Part shown: positions 26,284 through 36,281 of the stretch, one piece after another
Layout: the number at the start of each line of letters is the position of its first letter
Numbering within the stretch: the first letter of the stretch is position 1
Assembly (NCBI GenBank): GCA_041395105.1
Contig: JAWLBB010000005.1
Coordinates: 215,092 to 279,091, forward strand
Length of the DNA stretch: 64,000 bases
DNA from: Opitutaceae bacterium
GTDB lineage: Bacteria; Verrucomicrobiota; Verrucomicrobiia; Opitutales; Opitutaceae
Direction of reading: 5' to 3'
Made by a program: the position numbers and the translations under genes
Notes under the pieces: model-generated
The model's database searches: none
What the model saw: the letters and a program-made list of their open reading frames with translations, nothing else
Told to the model about the DNA's origin: nothing

Positions 26284-29200
26284 ATGAAAACGACACCAAC
26301 CGACAAATACCCGGGTCTGCCCTCTTGGTTCAGGTCCCTGCTGCTACCGGCAGCCGCCCTCAGTCTGTTCTCTGCAACCGCCTTCTCCCAGGAAGTCGCC
26401 CCGGCCACAGCTGCCGGGGAGGCCGACGAGGAGGTCGTCGAACTCTCTCCATTCGTCATCGACGCCGAATCGGAGACGGGTTGGGTGGCCTCGGAAACCC
26501 TGGCCGGCAGCCGCCTCAAGTCGAAGTTCAGCGACATCGCCGCACCGATCGAGGTGCTGACGATGGACTTCATGGACGACTACGGTCTGAACAGCATCGA
26601 GGATGCGGCCAAGTACACGGTCAACGTGGAGTCCGGCGACGACATCACCCTGGGCAACGGCCTGCCCGGCTCGACCGGAAGCGGCACGGTGCGTATCCGG
26701 GGCCTGGCTGCGCCGACCAATTCGCGCGAGTTCTTCGGTTCGCTCATGCCCAGCGACAACTACAACATCGACCGCCTGACCGTCGCCTCCGGCCCGAACT
26801 CGATCCTGTTTGGAACGGGCAGTCCGGCCGGTGTGATCGACTCGAGCCTGAAGCGGCCGACCTTCAAGAACGGCGGAACGGTCGGTCTGCAGGTCGATTC
26901 CTTCGGCGGATACCGCGGCACCCTCGACTACAACCAGGTCCTGGTGGACAACGTTCTTTCGGTCCGGGCCAACGCCCTTTACGGCGTGCGCAGCTGGGAC
27001 ATCGAGGATGCCGATGAGACCAGCAAGCGGATCAATGTCGGCGTGACCTGGAAACCCTTCAAGAACACGACCTTCTTTGCCAACTACGAGTACACGGACA
27101 TCGACTCCAGCCGGCCCTCGACCCTCTGGCCGACCGATCAGATGACCACCTGGTACGAGTCCTCCACCTACGGACTGGGCGGCGGTTATCCCAGCCGCTA
27201 TATCTTCCCCAACGACGCGGCCTGGGCCGCCGGCGGCGACGGCGTGGCGGAGCGTTACCTGCCACCCAATCCGTCCCAGGGTGTCGCGCCGGTTCCCGGT
27301 ATGCAGCAGCAGCTTTTTGATGTGGCCGGCAACTTCCCGGTCGTCATCGATGGCGCCAACGCGATCAGCCAGATCTGGGGCTGGCAGAATTCCGTCGATA
27401 TCAACCAGGTTCCCTCGTGGAATCACATTTCGCCGATCAACAACGAGGCGGACGGCTGGACCATCCTCTCGGACAAGTACTATCCGGTCGATGTCAACAC
27501 CCTGGCCAACGTGCGCGGCGCCAACACCAAGTGGGACACCTTCAACTTCAACTTCAGCCAGAAGATCATCGAGGATCTCTACTTCGATGCGGCCTACCAG
27601 TACCAGAAGCAGGACCTCTTCTCCTGGGAAAAGATCAACTATATCAGCGCCCAGACGCCGACCATTGACGCCAATATGTATCTGCCGGACGGCGTCACCC
27701 CCAATCCCAATGCGGGCAAGGTCTACTTCCAGGGTTATCCTGCCTATTCCAAGGGAGTCCAAGAAGTGAACGACTGGCGCTTGGCTCTCTCCTACGAGCT
27801 GGACTTCGTCAAAAAGACCGAACGCTTCGGCTGGTTGGGCAAGCACCGCCTGGCCGCCCTACTCTCCGGTTTCCAATCCGAGCAGCGCGAGCAGGCCTAT
27901 CGCTACCATATCCAGCCCAAGGAAGAGGCCGGCGGCTGGCGCGATCCGGTCTTCCCGGGAATGGACTACGCGGTGGACACCCTCCATGAGGGCATCAACG
28001 TCTCCCCGCTGCTCTCCTCCCCCTACCAGACCTCGACCACCAACGGCGTCTCCTCCATCCGCTTCAACAACGCCGGGGAGCCCATCCGCCAGAACAATTC
28101 GGCTTGGCGCACCAGCGCCCAGCGCCGTCCCCAGGTGCGTTATTATCTCGAGGGCAACGAGTTCATCCCCAACCACTTCATCCCCTCGGGCGAGCCCTGG
28201 ACCATCACCGACGCCAACGGCGAAGCCTGGACCATGACTCCCGAGGAGTGGTACGTGGAGGATGGCGTCCGCTGGGTCAGCCGCGAGGGCTTCGCCCCAC
28301 AGGGCAAGACCAAGCAGGACACCCAGCAATTCACCTACCAGGGGTATTTCTGGGGCGGACGCATCGTCGCCACCTACGGCTACCGCGAGGACAAGATCAA
28401 GGCGGCCAGCCTCGACTACATCAACGACCAGCAGAATGGCGTGCAGGAGAACTTCTTTGATGTCGACTTCGGCGAATACGGTGAATCCGAGTCGGGCACG
28501 ACCCAGACCAAGGGCATCGTGGCCTATCCCTTCCAGGGCTGGCTCCACATGCCTCTCGGCTTCGACATCGGCGGCTTCTACAATGAGTCCGACACCTACC
28601 AGCCGCCCACCCGCAACTACGATCCCTACGGCGGCCTCTATCCCGGCGCCCTGGGCGACGGACAGGACTACGGCGTGATCATCAGCATGTTCGACGGCAA
28701 ATTGACCGGACGCTTCAACATCTATGAAAACAGCTCCGGACCGCAGCGGGCCGGCAACGTGCCCTTCAACCGTTTCCGCTTCACCTTCAACGGACCGTTC
28801 AACCGGGTGACCGCCCTGGCGCCTTCGATTGAAGGTACCAGTGGATGGCCGACCAATGTGGAAGGAACCAGAGACCGGGTCTACAATGAACTCGGCGCCG
28901 GCGATCCCTACTGGGTGGTCAGCTTCCGCGAGGCCACCGGTCAGGAGCTTCAGCTGAACTGGAAACCGGTCAACAACCTCGACCTGCGGTTCACCTGGAA
29001 CTCCCAGGATGTGGTCGAAAGCCAGATCGGTCTGGATTGGTGGAACTTCCTCGATACCATTACCCCGATCATCGACAGCTACGGCTTCCCCGAAGGCGGG
29101 GAGACCGATCCCAGCGACAAGAACGGCGACGGCGTCATCACCCAGAACGTCACCTGGAAGGACGCCCCGTGGCAGCAGGGACAGTGGTCCAACTTCGTTC

Positions 29201-29697
29201 CGGGAGCCGCCACCCAGTCCTATACGACGGTCAAGCAGCAGTGGGACAACACTGCGATCAACGGCTCGACCGGACGCGGCATCATCGAGGCGCTCGACGG
29301 CAAGGCCAATGAGTTCGTCCGCGAGAACCGCTGGAACCTCAACGCCAACTACCGTTTCACCGAAGGAGCCCTCAAGGGCTTCGACGTCGGAGGCGCCGTC
29401 CGCTGGCGGGCCGCTCCGCTCATCGGTTACGGAGACAAGGTACAGGCCGGAACCACCATCGTCGACCTCGACAACCCGATCTACGGTTCACAGGAGGTCT
29501 ACTACGACTTCCGGGCCGGCTACCGGGGCCAGATGGCGTTCATGGGCGATCGCAACTACCGCATCAACCTCAATGTCCGCAATGTCTTCGACAAGGACGA
29601 GGGTCTGGCTTCCATGGCCTCCGCCAGTGGTCAGGCCATCCGCTACCGCCGGGTTGACGGACGCCAGTTCATCCTCTCGCTCGAGTTCGACCTTTAG
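26284..29697 (+). CDS. TonB-dependent receptor, tandem copy 1
   Basis: 1137 residues from ATG 26284. This start was chosen because it aligns exactly with the paralogue at 30211 (MKTT...) and gives the same length; ATG 26278 and GTG 26269 are in-frame alternatives. A signal peptide (LLLPAAALSLFSATAFSQ) precedes a VELSPFVIDAE segment, then the plug domain (VLTMDFMDDYGLNSIEDAAKYT, then TVRIRGL and GPNSILFGTGSPAGVI) and the long outer-membrane beta-barrel. It takes up oligosaccharides or other bulky ligands using TonB energy. No SusD-like partner is adjacent. A LacI gene is divergent and an intrinsic terminator follows. Confidence 0.93.
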   Translation: MKTTPTDKYPGLPSWFRSLLLPAAALSLFSATAFSQEVAPATAAGEADEEVVELSPFVIDAESETGWVASETLAGSRLKSKFSDIAAPIEVLTMDFMDDYGLNSIEDAAKYTVNVESGDDITLGNGLPGSTGSGTVRIRGLAAPTNSREFFGSLMPSDNYNIDRLTVASGPNSILFGTGSPAGVIDSSLKRPTFKNGGTVGLQVDSFGGYRGTLDYNQVLVDNVLSVRANALYGVRSWDIEDADETSKRINVGVTWKPFKNTTFFANYEYTDIDSSRPSTLWPTDQMTTWYESSTYGLGGGYPSRYIFPNDAAWAAGGDGVAERYLPPNPSQGVAPVPGMQQQLFDVAGNFPVVIDGANAISQIWGWQNSVDINQVPSWNHISPINNEADGWTILSDKYYPVDVNTLANVRGANTKWDTFNFNFSQKIIEDLYFDAAYQYQKQDLFSWEKINYISAQTPTIDANMYLPDGVTPNPNAGKVYFQGYPAYSKGVQEVNDWRLALSYELDFVKKTERFGWLGKHRLAALLSGFQSEQREQAYRYHIQPKEEAGGWRDPVFPGMDYAVDTLHEGINVSPLLSSPYQTSTTNGVSSIRFNNAGEPIRQNNSAWRTSAQRRPQVRYYLEGNEFIPNHFIPSGEPWTITDANGEAWTMTPEEWYVEDGVRWVSREGFAPQGKTKQDTQQFTYQGYFWGGRIVATYGYREDKIKAASLDYINDQQNGVQENFFDVDFGEYGESESGTTQTKGIVAYPFQGWLHMPLGFDIGGFYNESDTYQPPTRNYDPYGGLYPGALGDGQDYGVIISMFDGKLTGRFNIYENSSGPQRAGNVPFNRFRFTFNGPFNRVTALAPSIEGTSGWPTNVEGTRDRVYNELGAGDPYWVVSFREATGQELQLNWKPVNNLDLRFTWNSQDVVESQIGLDWWNFLDTITPIIDSYGFPEGGETDPSDKNGDGVITQNVTWKDAPWQQGQWSNFVPGAATQSYTTVKQQWDNTAINGSTGRGIIEALDGKANEFVRENRWNLNANYRFTEGALKGFDVGGAVRWRAAPLIGYGDKVQAGTTIVDLDNPIYGSQEVYYDFRAGYRGQMAFMGDRNYRINLNVRNVFDKDEGLASMASASGQAIRYRRVDGRQFILSLEFDL

Positions 29698-29723
29698 GGT
29701 GGGTTGAGTTCAGCAGACATCCG

Positions 29724-29755
29724 GAGCCGGTCCCGTCAGGGGCCGGCTCTTTTTT
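29724..29755 (+). terminator. Intrinsic terminator of receptor 1
   Basis: GAGCCGGTCCC (29724-29734), loop GTCA, GGGGCCGGCTC (29739-29749), then six T. One G-U pair lies in the stem. The copy after receptor 2 has the fully paired GGGACCGGCTC version. Confidence 0.9.
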
Positions 29756-30210
29756 GTTCCTCGCTCCGCAATTTATTTGACTGTCAAATCAAAAGAGGAC
29801 TGCGCTTTTCTGCAAAAGAAAGCAAATCCGAAACTGACCGCTGAAGCGTACCGGTATCTACGATACGAACTTAACCTTTGGCGGGAAACTGAACCCCTCA
29901 ATCCCACATTCCAGAGAGCACCCTGCCGGTTCGTTCAGCGGGGCAGTGGGAAGGACCTGCACTTGCTCACTGACGGAACCCAGGGCGAGGCAACGGCACC
30001 CCCAAAGGCCTGAGCTGACGGGCGAATCAACCAGGCCACCGCTGACCCGATGCCTCCCCGGCTCCACCTCTCACCGGAACCCCATTCCCAACCTTTCCAA
30101 GAAATTCTCCCCTGCCGCTCGGTGAAAAACCAACCACTTGGCTTGCCGACCGGCGACAACGTCAGACTAACCCGAACAACAACCGGGCACTCAACCTGCC
30201 CAAACCCTGT
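29756..30210. other. Intergenic region between the receptors, with palindrome ATTTGACTGTCAAAT
   Basis: About 455 bp without a convincing gene. A perfect 15-bp palindrome, ATTTGACTGTCAAAT, lies at 29775-29789. A partial version (TTTTACTGTCAAC) is present at 26039-26051, upstream of receptor 1. The region shares no extended similarity with the 5' region of receptor 1, so the duplication starts inside the coding sequence. Confidence 0.5.
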
Positions 30211-33200
30211 ATGAAAACAACCCAGAACAGCAGGCGATCCAGCCGATTCCTGCCCGTCGGAAGCATGTGGCGCATTCTCACTCTATCCGCTCTCGGCGCG
30301 GTGACCGCCTTCTCCCAGGAAGTCGCCCCGGCCGCAGCCTCCGGGGAGGCCGACGAGGACGTCATCGAACTCTCTCCATTCGTCATCGACGCCGAATCGG
30401 AGTCGGGTTGGGTGGCCTCGGAAACCCTGGCCGGCAGCCGCCTCAAGTCGAAGTTCAGCGACATCGCCGCACCCATCGAGGTGCTGACGATGGACTTCAT
30501 GGACGACTACGGCCTGAACAGCATCGAGGATGCGGCCAAGTACACGGTCAACGTGGAGTCCGGCGATGACATCACCCTGGGCAACGGCCTGCCCGGCTCG
30601 ACCGGAAGCGGCACGGTGCGTATCCGGGGCCTGGCTGCGCCGACCAATTCGCGCGAGTTCTTCGGTTCGCTCATGCCCAGCGACAACTACAACATCGACC
30701 GCCTGACCGTCGCCTCCGGCCCGAACTCGATCCTGTTTGGAACGGGCAGTCCGGCCGGTGTGATCGACTCGAGCCTGAAGCGGCCGACTTTCAAGAACGG
30801 CGGAACGGTCGGTCTGCAGGTCGATTCCTTCGGCGGATACCGCGGCACCCTCGACTACAACCAGGTCCTGGTGGACAACGTTCTTTCGGTCCGGGCCAAC
30901 GCCCTTTACGGCGTGCGCAGTTGGGACATCGAGGATGCCGATGAGACCAGCAAGCGGATCAATGTCGGCGTGACCTGGAAGCCCTTCAAGAACACGACCT
31001 TCTTTGCCAACTACGAGTACACGGACATCGACTCCAACCGGCCCTCGACCCTCTGGCCGACCGATCAGATGACCACCTGGTATGAATCCTCCACCTACGG
31101 GCTGGGCGGCGGTTATCCCAGCCGCTATATCTTCCCCAACGACGCGGCCTGGGCTGTCGGCGGCGACGGCGTGGCGGCGCGTTACCTGCCGCCCAATCCG
31201 CCCCAGGGTGTCGCGCCGGTTCCCGGTATGCAGCAGCAGCTTTTTGATGTGGCCGGCAACTTCCCGGTCGTCATCGATGGCGCCAACGCGATCAGCCAGA
31301 TCTGGGGCTGGCAGGACTCCGTCGATATCAAGCCGGTTCCCTCGTGGAATCACGTTTCGCCGATCAACAACGAGGCGGACGGCTGGACCATCCTCTCGGA
31401 CAAGTACTATCCGGTCGACGTCAACACCCTGGCCAACGTGCGCGGCGCCAACACCAAGTGGGACACCTTCAACTTCAACTTCAGCCAGAAGATCATCGAG
31501 GATCTCTACTTCGATGCGGCCTACCAGTACCAGAAGCAGGACCTCTTCTCCTGGGAAAAGATCAACTATATCAGCGCCCAGACGCCGACCATTGACGCCA
31601 ATATGTATCTGCCGGACGGCGTCACCCCCAATCCCAATGCGGGCAAGGTCTACTTCCAGGGTTATCCCGCCTATTCCAAGGGAGTCCAAGAAGTGAACGA
31701 CTGGCGCTTGGCTCTCTCCTACGAGCTGGACTTCGTCAAGAAGACCGAACGCTTCGGCTGGTTGGGCAAGCACCGCCTGGCCGCCCTGCTCTCCGGTTAC
31801 CAATCCGAACAGCGCGAGCAGGCCTATCGTTACCATATCCAGCCCAAGGAAGAAGCCGGCGGCTGGCGCGACCCGGTCTTCCCGGGAATGGACTACGCGG
31901 TGGACACCCTCCATGAGGGCATCAACGTCTCCCCGCTGCTCTCCTCCCCCTACCAGACCTCGACCACCGACGGCGTCTCCTCCATCCGCTTCAACAACGC
32001 CGGGGAGCCCCTCATCCAGAACAATTCGAGTTGGCGCACCAGCGCCCAGCGCCGTCCCCAGGTGCGTTATTATCTCGAGGGCAACGAGTTCATCCCCAAC
32101 CACTTCATCCCCTCGGGCGAGCCCTGGACCATCACCGACGCCAACGGCGAAGCCTGGACCATGACTCCCGAGGAGTGGTACGTGGAGGATGGCGTCCGCT
32201 GGGTCAGCCGCGAGGGCTTCGCCCCACAGGGCAAGACCAAGCAGGACACCCAGCAATTCACCTACCAGGGGTATTTCTGGGGCGGACGCATCGTCGCCAC
32301 CTACGGCTACCGCAAGGACAAGATCAAGGCGGCCAGCCTCGATTACATCAATGACCGGCAGGCCGGCGTGCAGGAGAACTTCTTCGATGTCGACTTCGGC
32401 GAATACGGCGAATCCGATTCCGGCACGACCCAGACCAAGGGTATCGTGGCCTATCCCTTCCAGGGCTGGCTCCACATGCCTCTCGGCTTCGACATCGGCG
32501 GCTTCTACAATGAGTCCGACACCTACCAGCCGCCCACCCGCAACTACGATCCCTACGGCGGCCTCTATCCCGGCGCCCTGGGCGACGGACAGGACTACGG
32601 CGTGATCATCAGCATGTTCGACGGCAAATTGACCGGACGTTTCAACATCTATGAAAACACCTCCGGACCGCAGCGAGCCGGCAACGTGCCCTTCAACCGT
32701 TTCCGCTTCACCCTCAACGGACCGTTCAACCGGGTGACCGCCCTGGCGCCTTCGATTGAAGCTACCAGTGGATGGCCAAAGAACGCGGAGGGGACCAGTG
32801 ACCGGGTCTACAATGAACTCGGCGCCGGCGATCCCTACTGGGTGGTCAGCTTCCGCGAAGCCACCGGTCAGGAGCTTCAGCTGAACTGGAAACCGGTCAA
32901 CAACCTCGACCTGCGGCTCACCTGGAACTCCCAGGAAGTGGTCGAAAGCCAGATCGGTCTGGATTGGTGGCGCTTCCTCGACACCATCACCCCGATCATC
33001 GACAGCTACGGCTTCCCCGAAGGCGGCGAGACCGATCCCAGTGACAAGAACGGCGACGGCGTCGTCACCCAGAACGTCACCTGGAAGGATGCCCCGAACA
33101 ACCAGAATCAATGGAATCTGTTTGTTCCGGGAGCCGCCACCCAGTCCTATACGACGGTCAAGCAGCAGTGGGACAACACCGTGATCAACGGCTCGACCGG

Positions 33201-33624
33201 ACGCGGCATCATCGAGGCGCTCGACGGCAAGGCCAATGAGTTCGTCCGCGAGAACCGCTGGAACCTCAACGCCAACTACCGTTTCACCGAAGGAGCCCTC
33301 AAGGGCTTCGACGTCGGAGGCGCCGTCCGCTGGCGGGCCGCTCCGCTCATCGGTTACGGAGACAAGGTACAGGCCGGAACCACCATCGTCGACCTCGACA
33401 AACCGATCTACGGTTCACAGGAGATCTACTACGACTTCCGGGCCGGCTACCGGGGCCAGATGGCCTTCATGGGCGATCGCAACTACCGCATCAACCTCAA
33501 TGTCCGCAATGTCTTCGACAAGGACGAGGGTCTGGCTTCCATGGCCTCCGCCAGTGGTCAGGCCATCCGCTACCGCCGGGTTGACGGACGCCAGTTCATC
33601 CTCTCGCTCGAGTTCGACCTTTAG
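30211..33624 (+). CDS. TonB-dependent receptor, tandem copy 2
   Basis: 1137 residues, same length as copy 1. From about residue 32 (TAFSQEVAP) to the end the two proteins differ at only about 40 positions by my count (roughly 96 percent identity). The first 30 residues are unrelated in sequence although both are signal peptides. Differences cluster at a few surface-like spots (e.g. APWQQGQWSN versus APNNQNQWNL) rather than in the plug core. Similarity continues past the stop through the terminator. This points to recent duplication or gene conversion. It probably imports the same or a closely related ligand under a different promoter. Confidence 0.93.
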   Translation: MKTTQNSRRSSRFLPVGSMWRILTLSALGAVTAFSQEVAPAAASGEADEDVIELSPFVIDAESESGWVASETLAGSRLKSKFSDIAAPIEVLTMDFMDDYGLNSIEDAAKYTVNVESGDDITLGNGLPGSTGSGTVRIRGLAAPTNSREFFGSLMPSDNYNIDRLTVASGPNSILFGTGSPAGVIDSSLKRPTFKNGGTVGLQVDSFGGYRGTLDYNQVLVDNVLSVRANALYGVRSWDIEDADETSKRINVGVTWKPFKNTTFFANYEYTDIDSNRPSTLWPTDQMTTWYESSTYGLGGGYPSRYIFPNDAAWAVGGDGVAARYLPPNPPQGVAPVPGMQQQLFDVAGNFPVVIDGANAISQIWGWQDSVDIKPVPSWNHVSPINNEADGWTILSDKYYPVDVNTLANVRGANTKWDTFNFNFSQKIIEDLYFDAAYQYQKQDLFSWEKINYISAQTPTIDANMYLPDGVTPNPNAGKVYFQGYPAYSKGVQEVNDWRLALSYELDFVKKTERFGWLGKHRLAALLSGYQSEQREQAYRYHIQPKEEAGGWRDPVFPGMDYAVDTLHEGINVSPLLSSPYQTSTTDGVSSIRFNNAGEPLIQNNSSWRTSAQRRPQVRYYLEGNEFIPNHFIPSGEPWTITDANGEAWTMTPEEWYVEDGVRWVSREGFAPQGKTKQDTQQFTYQGYFWGGRIVATYGYRKDKIKAASLDYINDRQAGVQENFFDVDFGEYGESDSGTTQTKGIVAYPFQGWLHMPLGFDIGGFYNESDTYQPPTRNYDPYGGLYPGALGDGQDYGVIISMFDGKLTGRFNIYENTSGPQRAGNVPFNRFRFTLNGPFNRVTALAPSIEATSGWPKNAEGTSDRVYNELGAGDPYWVVSFREATGQELQLNWKPVNNLDLRLTWNSQEVVESQIGLDWWRFLDTITPIIDSYGFPEGGETDPSDKNGDGVVTQNVTWKDAPNNQNQWNLFVPGAATQSYTTVKQQWDNTVINGSTGRGIIEALDGKANEFVRENRWNLNANYRFTEGALKGFDVGGAVRWRAAPLIGYGDKVQAGTTIVDLDKPIYGSQEIYYDFRAGYRGQMAFMGDRNYRINLNVRNVFDKDEGLASMASASGQAIRYRRVDGRQFILSLEFDL

Positions 33625-33650
33625 GGTGGGTTGAGTTCAGCAAACATCCG

Positions 33651-33681
33651 GAGCCGGTCCCGTCAGGGACCGGCTCTTTTT
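33651..33681 (+). terminator. Intrinsic terminator of receptor 2
   Basis: GAGCCGGTCCC (33651-33661), loop GTCA, GGGACCGGCTC (33666-33676) and five T. It is the duplicate of the terminator at 29724, here with perfect pairing. Confidence 0.9.
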
Positions 33682-33803
33682 CCTGGTGGATTCCGCGTAT
33701 CCCGGGGTTCCCTCATCCGGGTTGCCCTCAGGGTGCATTTCGTCTAGAAAATCCGTCCGACTCTTTCGGATACACATAGCCACCCGAGTTTCCCACCCGT
33801 GCC

Positions 33804-36281
33804 ATGGACTCAACCCGCCGCCTCCGACTCCTGGCCGCGCTTTTTGCGCTGCCTCTCCTTCACTCGTCCGCCCAACCAATGAGCCGCGCGGAGCAGGTCC
33901 TGCGCGAGAACCAACCCCGGGCCGACCGGGGCGACGGAACCTACCGGAACCCCGTCCTCGCCGGTCACTACCACGATCCCAGCCTGGTCCGGGTGGGTGA
34001 TGACTACTACATGACCCACTGCCCGGACCTGCTGATCTGGCACAGCCGCGACCTGGTGAACTGGGAGCCGATCGGTCGGGTGAATCATGGCATCAGCGGC
34101 GACATCTGGGCGCCCGATCTCGTCCACCACAACGGCCTGTTCTACCTCTACCTTCCGGTCCGTCTCTCCGAACCGAATCAGCCCCTGCGCTTCACCAATG
34201 TCGTGCTGACAGCCGAAAATCCGGCCGGACCCTGGACCGACCCGGTCGACCTGGGAATCGGGGGAATCGACCCGGGCCATGTGGCCGGCCCGGACGGGCG
34301 TCGCTTTCTCTACGTCAACCAGGGCCGGGTCGTCGAGCTCACACCCGACGGACTCGGCGTGATCGGCGAGCCGCGTGAAGTCTATTCCGGGTGGCCCATC
34401 CCGGAGAACTGGATCGTCGAATGCATGTGCCTGGAGAGCCCGAAGTTCGTGACCCGCGACGGGTGGATCTACCTGGTCTCCGCCCAGGGCGGCACGGTTG
34501 GCCCCTCGACCAGTCACATGATCACGGTGGCGCGATCGCGCTCGCCGGAAGGTCCCTGGGAAGACGCGCCGGGCAATCCCATGCTGAGGACGGCGAGCCG
34601 CACGGAACCCTGGTGGTCGCAGGGCCACGGGACGCTCATTGATGCTCCGGACGGATCGTGGTGGGTCGTCTATCATGCCATCCGCCGCAACCATCGCGCC
34701 CTTGGACGCAATACCCTCCTGCTTCCGGTCACCTGGACCGACGATGGCTGGCCGGTCATTCCGCAAAACGTCCGGTCCGATTCGGTTCTTTCCAAGCCTC
34801 CCGGGCAAAGCGTCGGCCACGGCCTGCCGCTTTCCGATTCATTTGCCGGCCCGCAGATCGGCCTCCAATGGATGGGGACCGGCGATGAGACAATCACGAT
34901 CTCCGATGGCAGTCTGGCCCTGGCATCCCGGGGCAACGGACCGCTGGATGCGGCCGATATCCGCATCCAGCCCGTCAATACGAGCTACGAGGTCCGGGTC
35001 GAGGTGGAACTGGCCGGGGCCTCCGAGGGCGGCCTGCTCATCACCGGGGCCGAGGCCGGACCCACCGGCGTCTTCCTGCGGCCGGGCGCGGTCGGCACCT
35101 ACGCCCGGGGAAGGGAAAGGTCGACGGTTGGGACCGAGGCGCAGCGCCTCTTCCTGAGGATTCGCAACGTGGAGGACGATGTCGCCCTCTACCGCAGTCC
35201 GGATGGCCGGAACTGGACCAAATTTGCATGGGGGGCGGAGGTCTCCACCTACAATACACTGAGGATCGCCCTCTATGCGGCGGGCGGGGGGGCGGTCCGC
35301 TTCCGCGATTTCCAGTACCGCGGTCTTCCCGCGGACGACACCGCGGTCTTCTCAAGATCGGACCTCTATATCCGCGATCCTTATGTCCTCCCCGTCGAGG
35401 AGACGCAGACCTACAACCTCTATGCGACCAGCCGGGACCAGGAAAGCGGACGTCGTGGCGTCCGCGTCTACAAGAGCCGCGACCTTGAGAACTGGCTGGA
35501 TGGAGGGCTGGTCTTCGAGATACCCGACGGCAGCTGGGCCGATCCCGCCAAATCGCTCTGGGCACCCGAGGTCCATCGGTATCAGGAGAAATACTACCTC
35601 TTCGCCACGCTTTCGAATCCGGAGAGGGAGTTGCCGGCCGATCTGCCCGACCGGCCTGATCTCTACCTGCGCGGCACCGGTATCTTTGTCAGCGACTCGC
35701 CGGACGGACCTTTCCTGCCCCTTTCGGACAGGCCTCATACGCCCGAGGACTGGATGAGCCTGGACGGCACGCTTTGGGTGGAAGACGGCGTGCCCTATAT
35801 GATTTTCTGTCACGAATGGTGGCAGATCGGCGACGGAACCTTTGAGCTCGTTCCGCTTTCCCCCGGCCTCGAACGGCCGACCGCCGATCCGGTTGTTCTC
35901 TTTCACGCATCCGAAGGGCCGTGGACCCGTGACATGAGGGAACAGGCCCGCCGGCGGGGTCGGGACACCTGGACCGGCCGGGTCACCGACGGGGCCTTCT
36001 TCTACCGATCAAAAACTGGAAAGCTGATCATGCTCTGGTCCAGTTTCGGTGAAGACGGCTATGCCTGCAGCTACGCGGTTTCGGAAAGCGGGCGATTGAG
36101 CGGACCGTGGATCCAGGCGGAAACGCCCCTCTACGATCGGGACGGCGGGCACGGGATGATCTTCCGGACGTTCGACGGACGCCTCATGCTCTCCCTCCAC
36201 GCCCCCAACGATCATGAATCGGCCCGGGCCCAATTCCTCGAGATCGAGGATCTGGGAGACTCCCTGCGAATCCTTGAGTGA
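33804..36281 (+). CDS. Exported protein with two GH43-type domains
   Basis: 825 residues with a signal peptide (LRLLAALFALPLLHSSAQ). The first five-bladed propeller (about 45-340) has GTYRNPVLAGHYHDPSLV with the base Asp, WAPDLV, and CLESPKF with the likely acid Glu. A beta-sandwich of about 150 residues resembling the accessory C-terminal domain of GH43 xylosidases follows. A second GH43-like propeller spans about 520-825 (YIRDPYVLP, WAPEVHRYQEKYYLFAT, DGTLWVEDGVPYMIF). GH43 enzymes remove arabinose, xylose or galactose from hemicellulose and pectin side chains. It lies downstream of the receptors and before the MFS transporter. Whether both domains are active is open. Confidence 0.88.
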   Translation: MDSTRRLRLLAALFALPLLHSSAQPMSRAEQVLRENQPRADRGDGTYRNPVLAGHYHDPSLVRVGDDYYMTHCPDLLIWHSRDLVNWEPIGRVNHGISGDIWAPDLVHHNGLFYLYLPVRLSEPNQPLRFTNVVLTAENPAGPWTDPVDLGIGGIDPGHVAGPDGRRFLYVNQGRVVELTPDGLGVIGEPREVYSGWPIPENWIVECMCLESPKFVTRDGWIYLVSAQGGTVGPSTSHMITVARSRSPEGPWEDAPGNPMLRTASRTEPWWSQGHGTLIDAPDGSWWVVYHAIRRNHRALGRNTLLLPVTWTDDGWPVIPQNVRSDSVLSKPPGQSVGHGLPLSDSFAGPQIGLQWMGTGDETITISDGSLALASRGNGPLDAADIRIQPVNTSYEVRVEVELAGASEGGLLITGAEAGPTGVFLRPGAVGTYARGRERSTVGTEAQRLFLRIRNVEDDVALYRSPDGRNWTKFAWGAEVSTYNTLRIALYAAGGGAVRFRDFQYRGLPADDTAVFSRSDLYIRDPYVLPVEETQTYNLYATSRDQESGRRGVRVYKSRDLENWLDGGLVFEIPDGSWADPAKSLWAPEVHRYQEKYYLFATLSNPERELPADLPDRPDLYLRGTGIFVSDSPDGPFLPLSDRPHTPEDWMSLDGTLWVEDGVPYMIFCHEWWQIGDGTFELVPLSPGLERPTADPVVLFHASEGPWTRDMREQARRRGRDTWTGRVTDGAFFYRSKTGKLIMLWSSFGEDGYACSYAVSESGRLSGPWIQAETPLYDRDGGHGMIFRTFDGRLMLSLHAPNDHESARAQFLEIEDLGDSLRILE

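Noticed and set aside
29777..30013. 78-codon frame between the receptors
   Set aside because: It starts inside the palindrome at 29775, lacks a ribosome-binding site and shows no protein-like features.
30283..33111. A 942-codon open frame on the minus strand opposite receptor 2, and a similar long one opposite receptor 1 (26344-27846)
   Set aside because: They are antisense shadows of GC-rich receptor genes, Val/Gly/Asp-rich without domain motifs, and mirror the same duplicated DNA.
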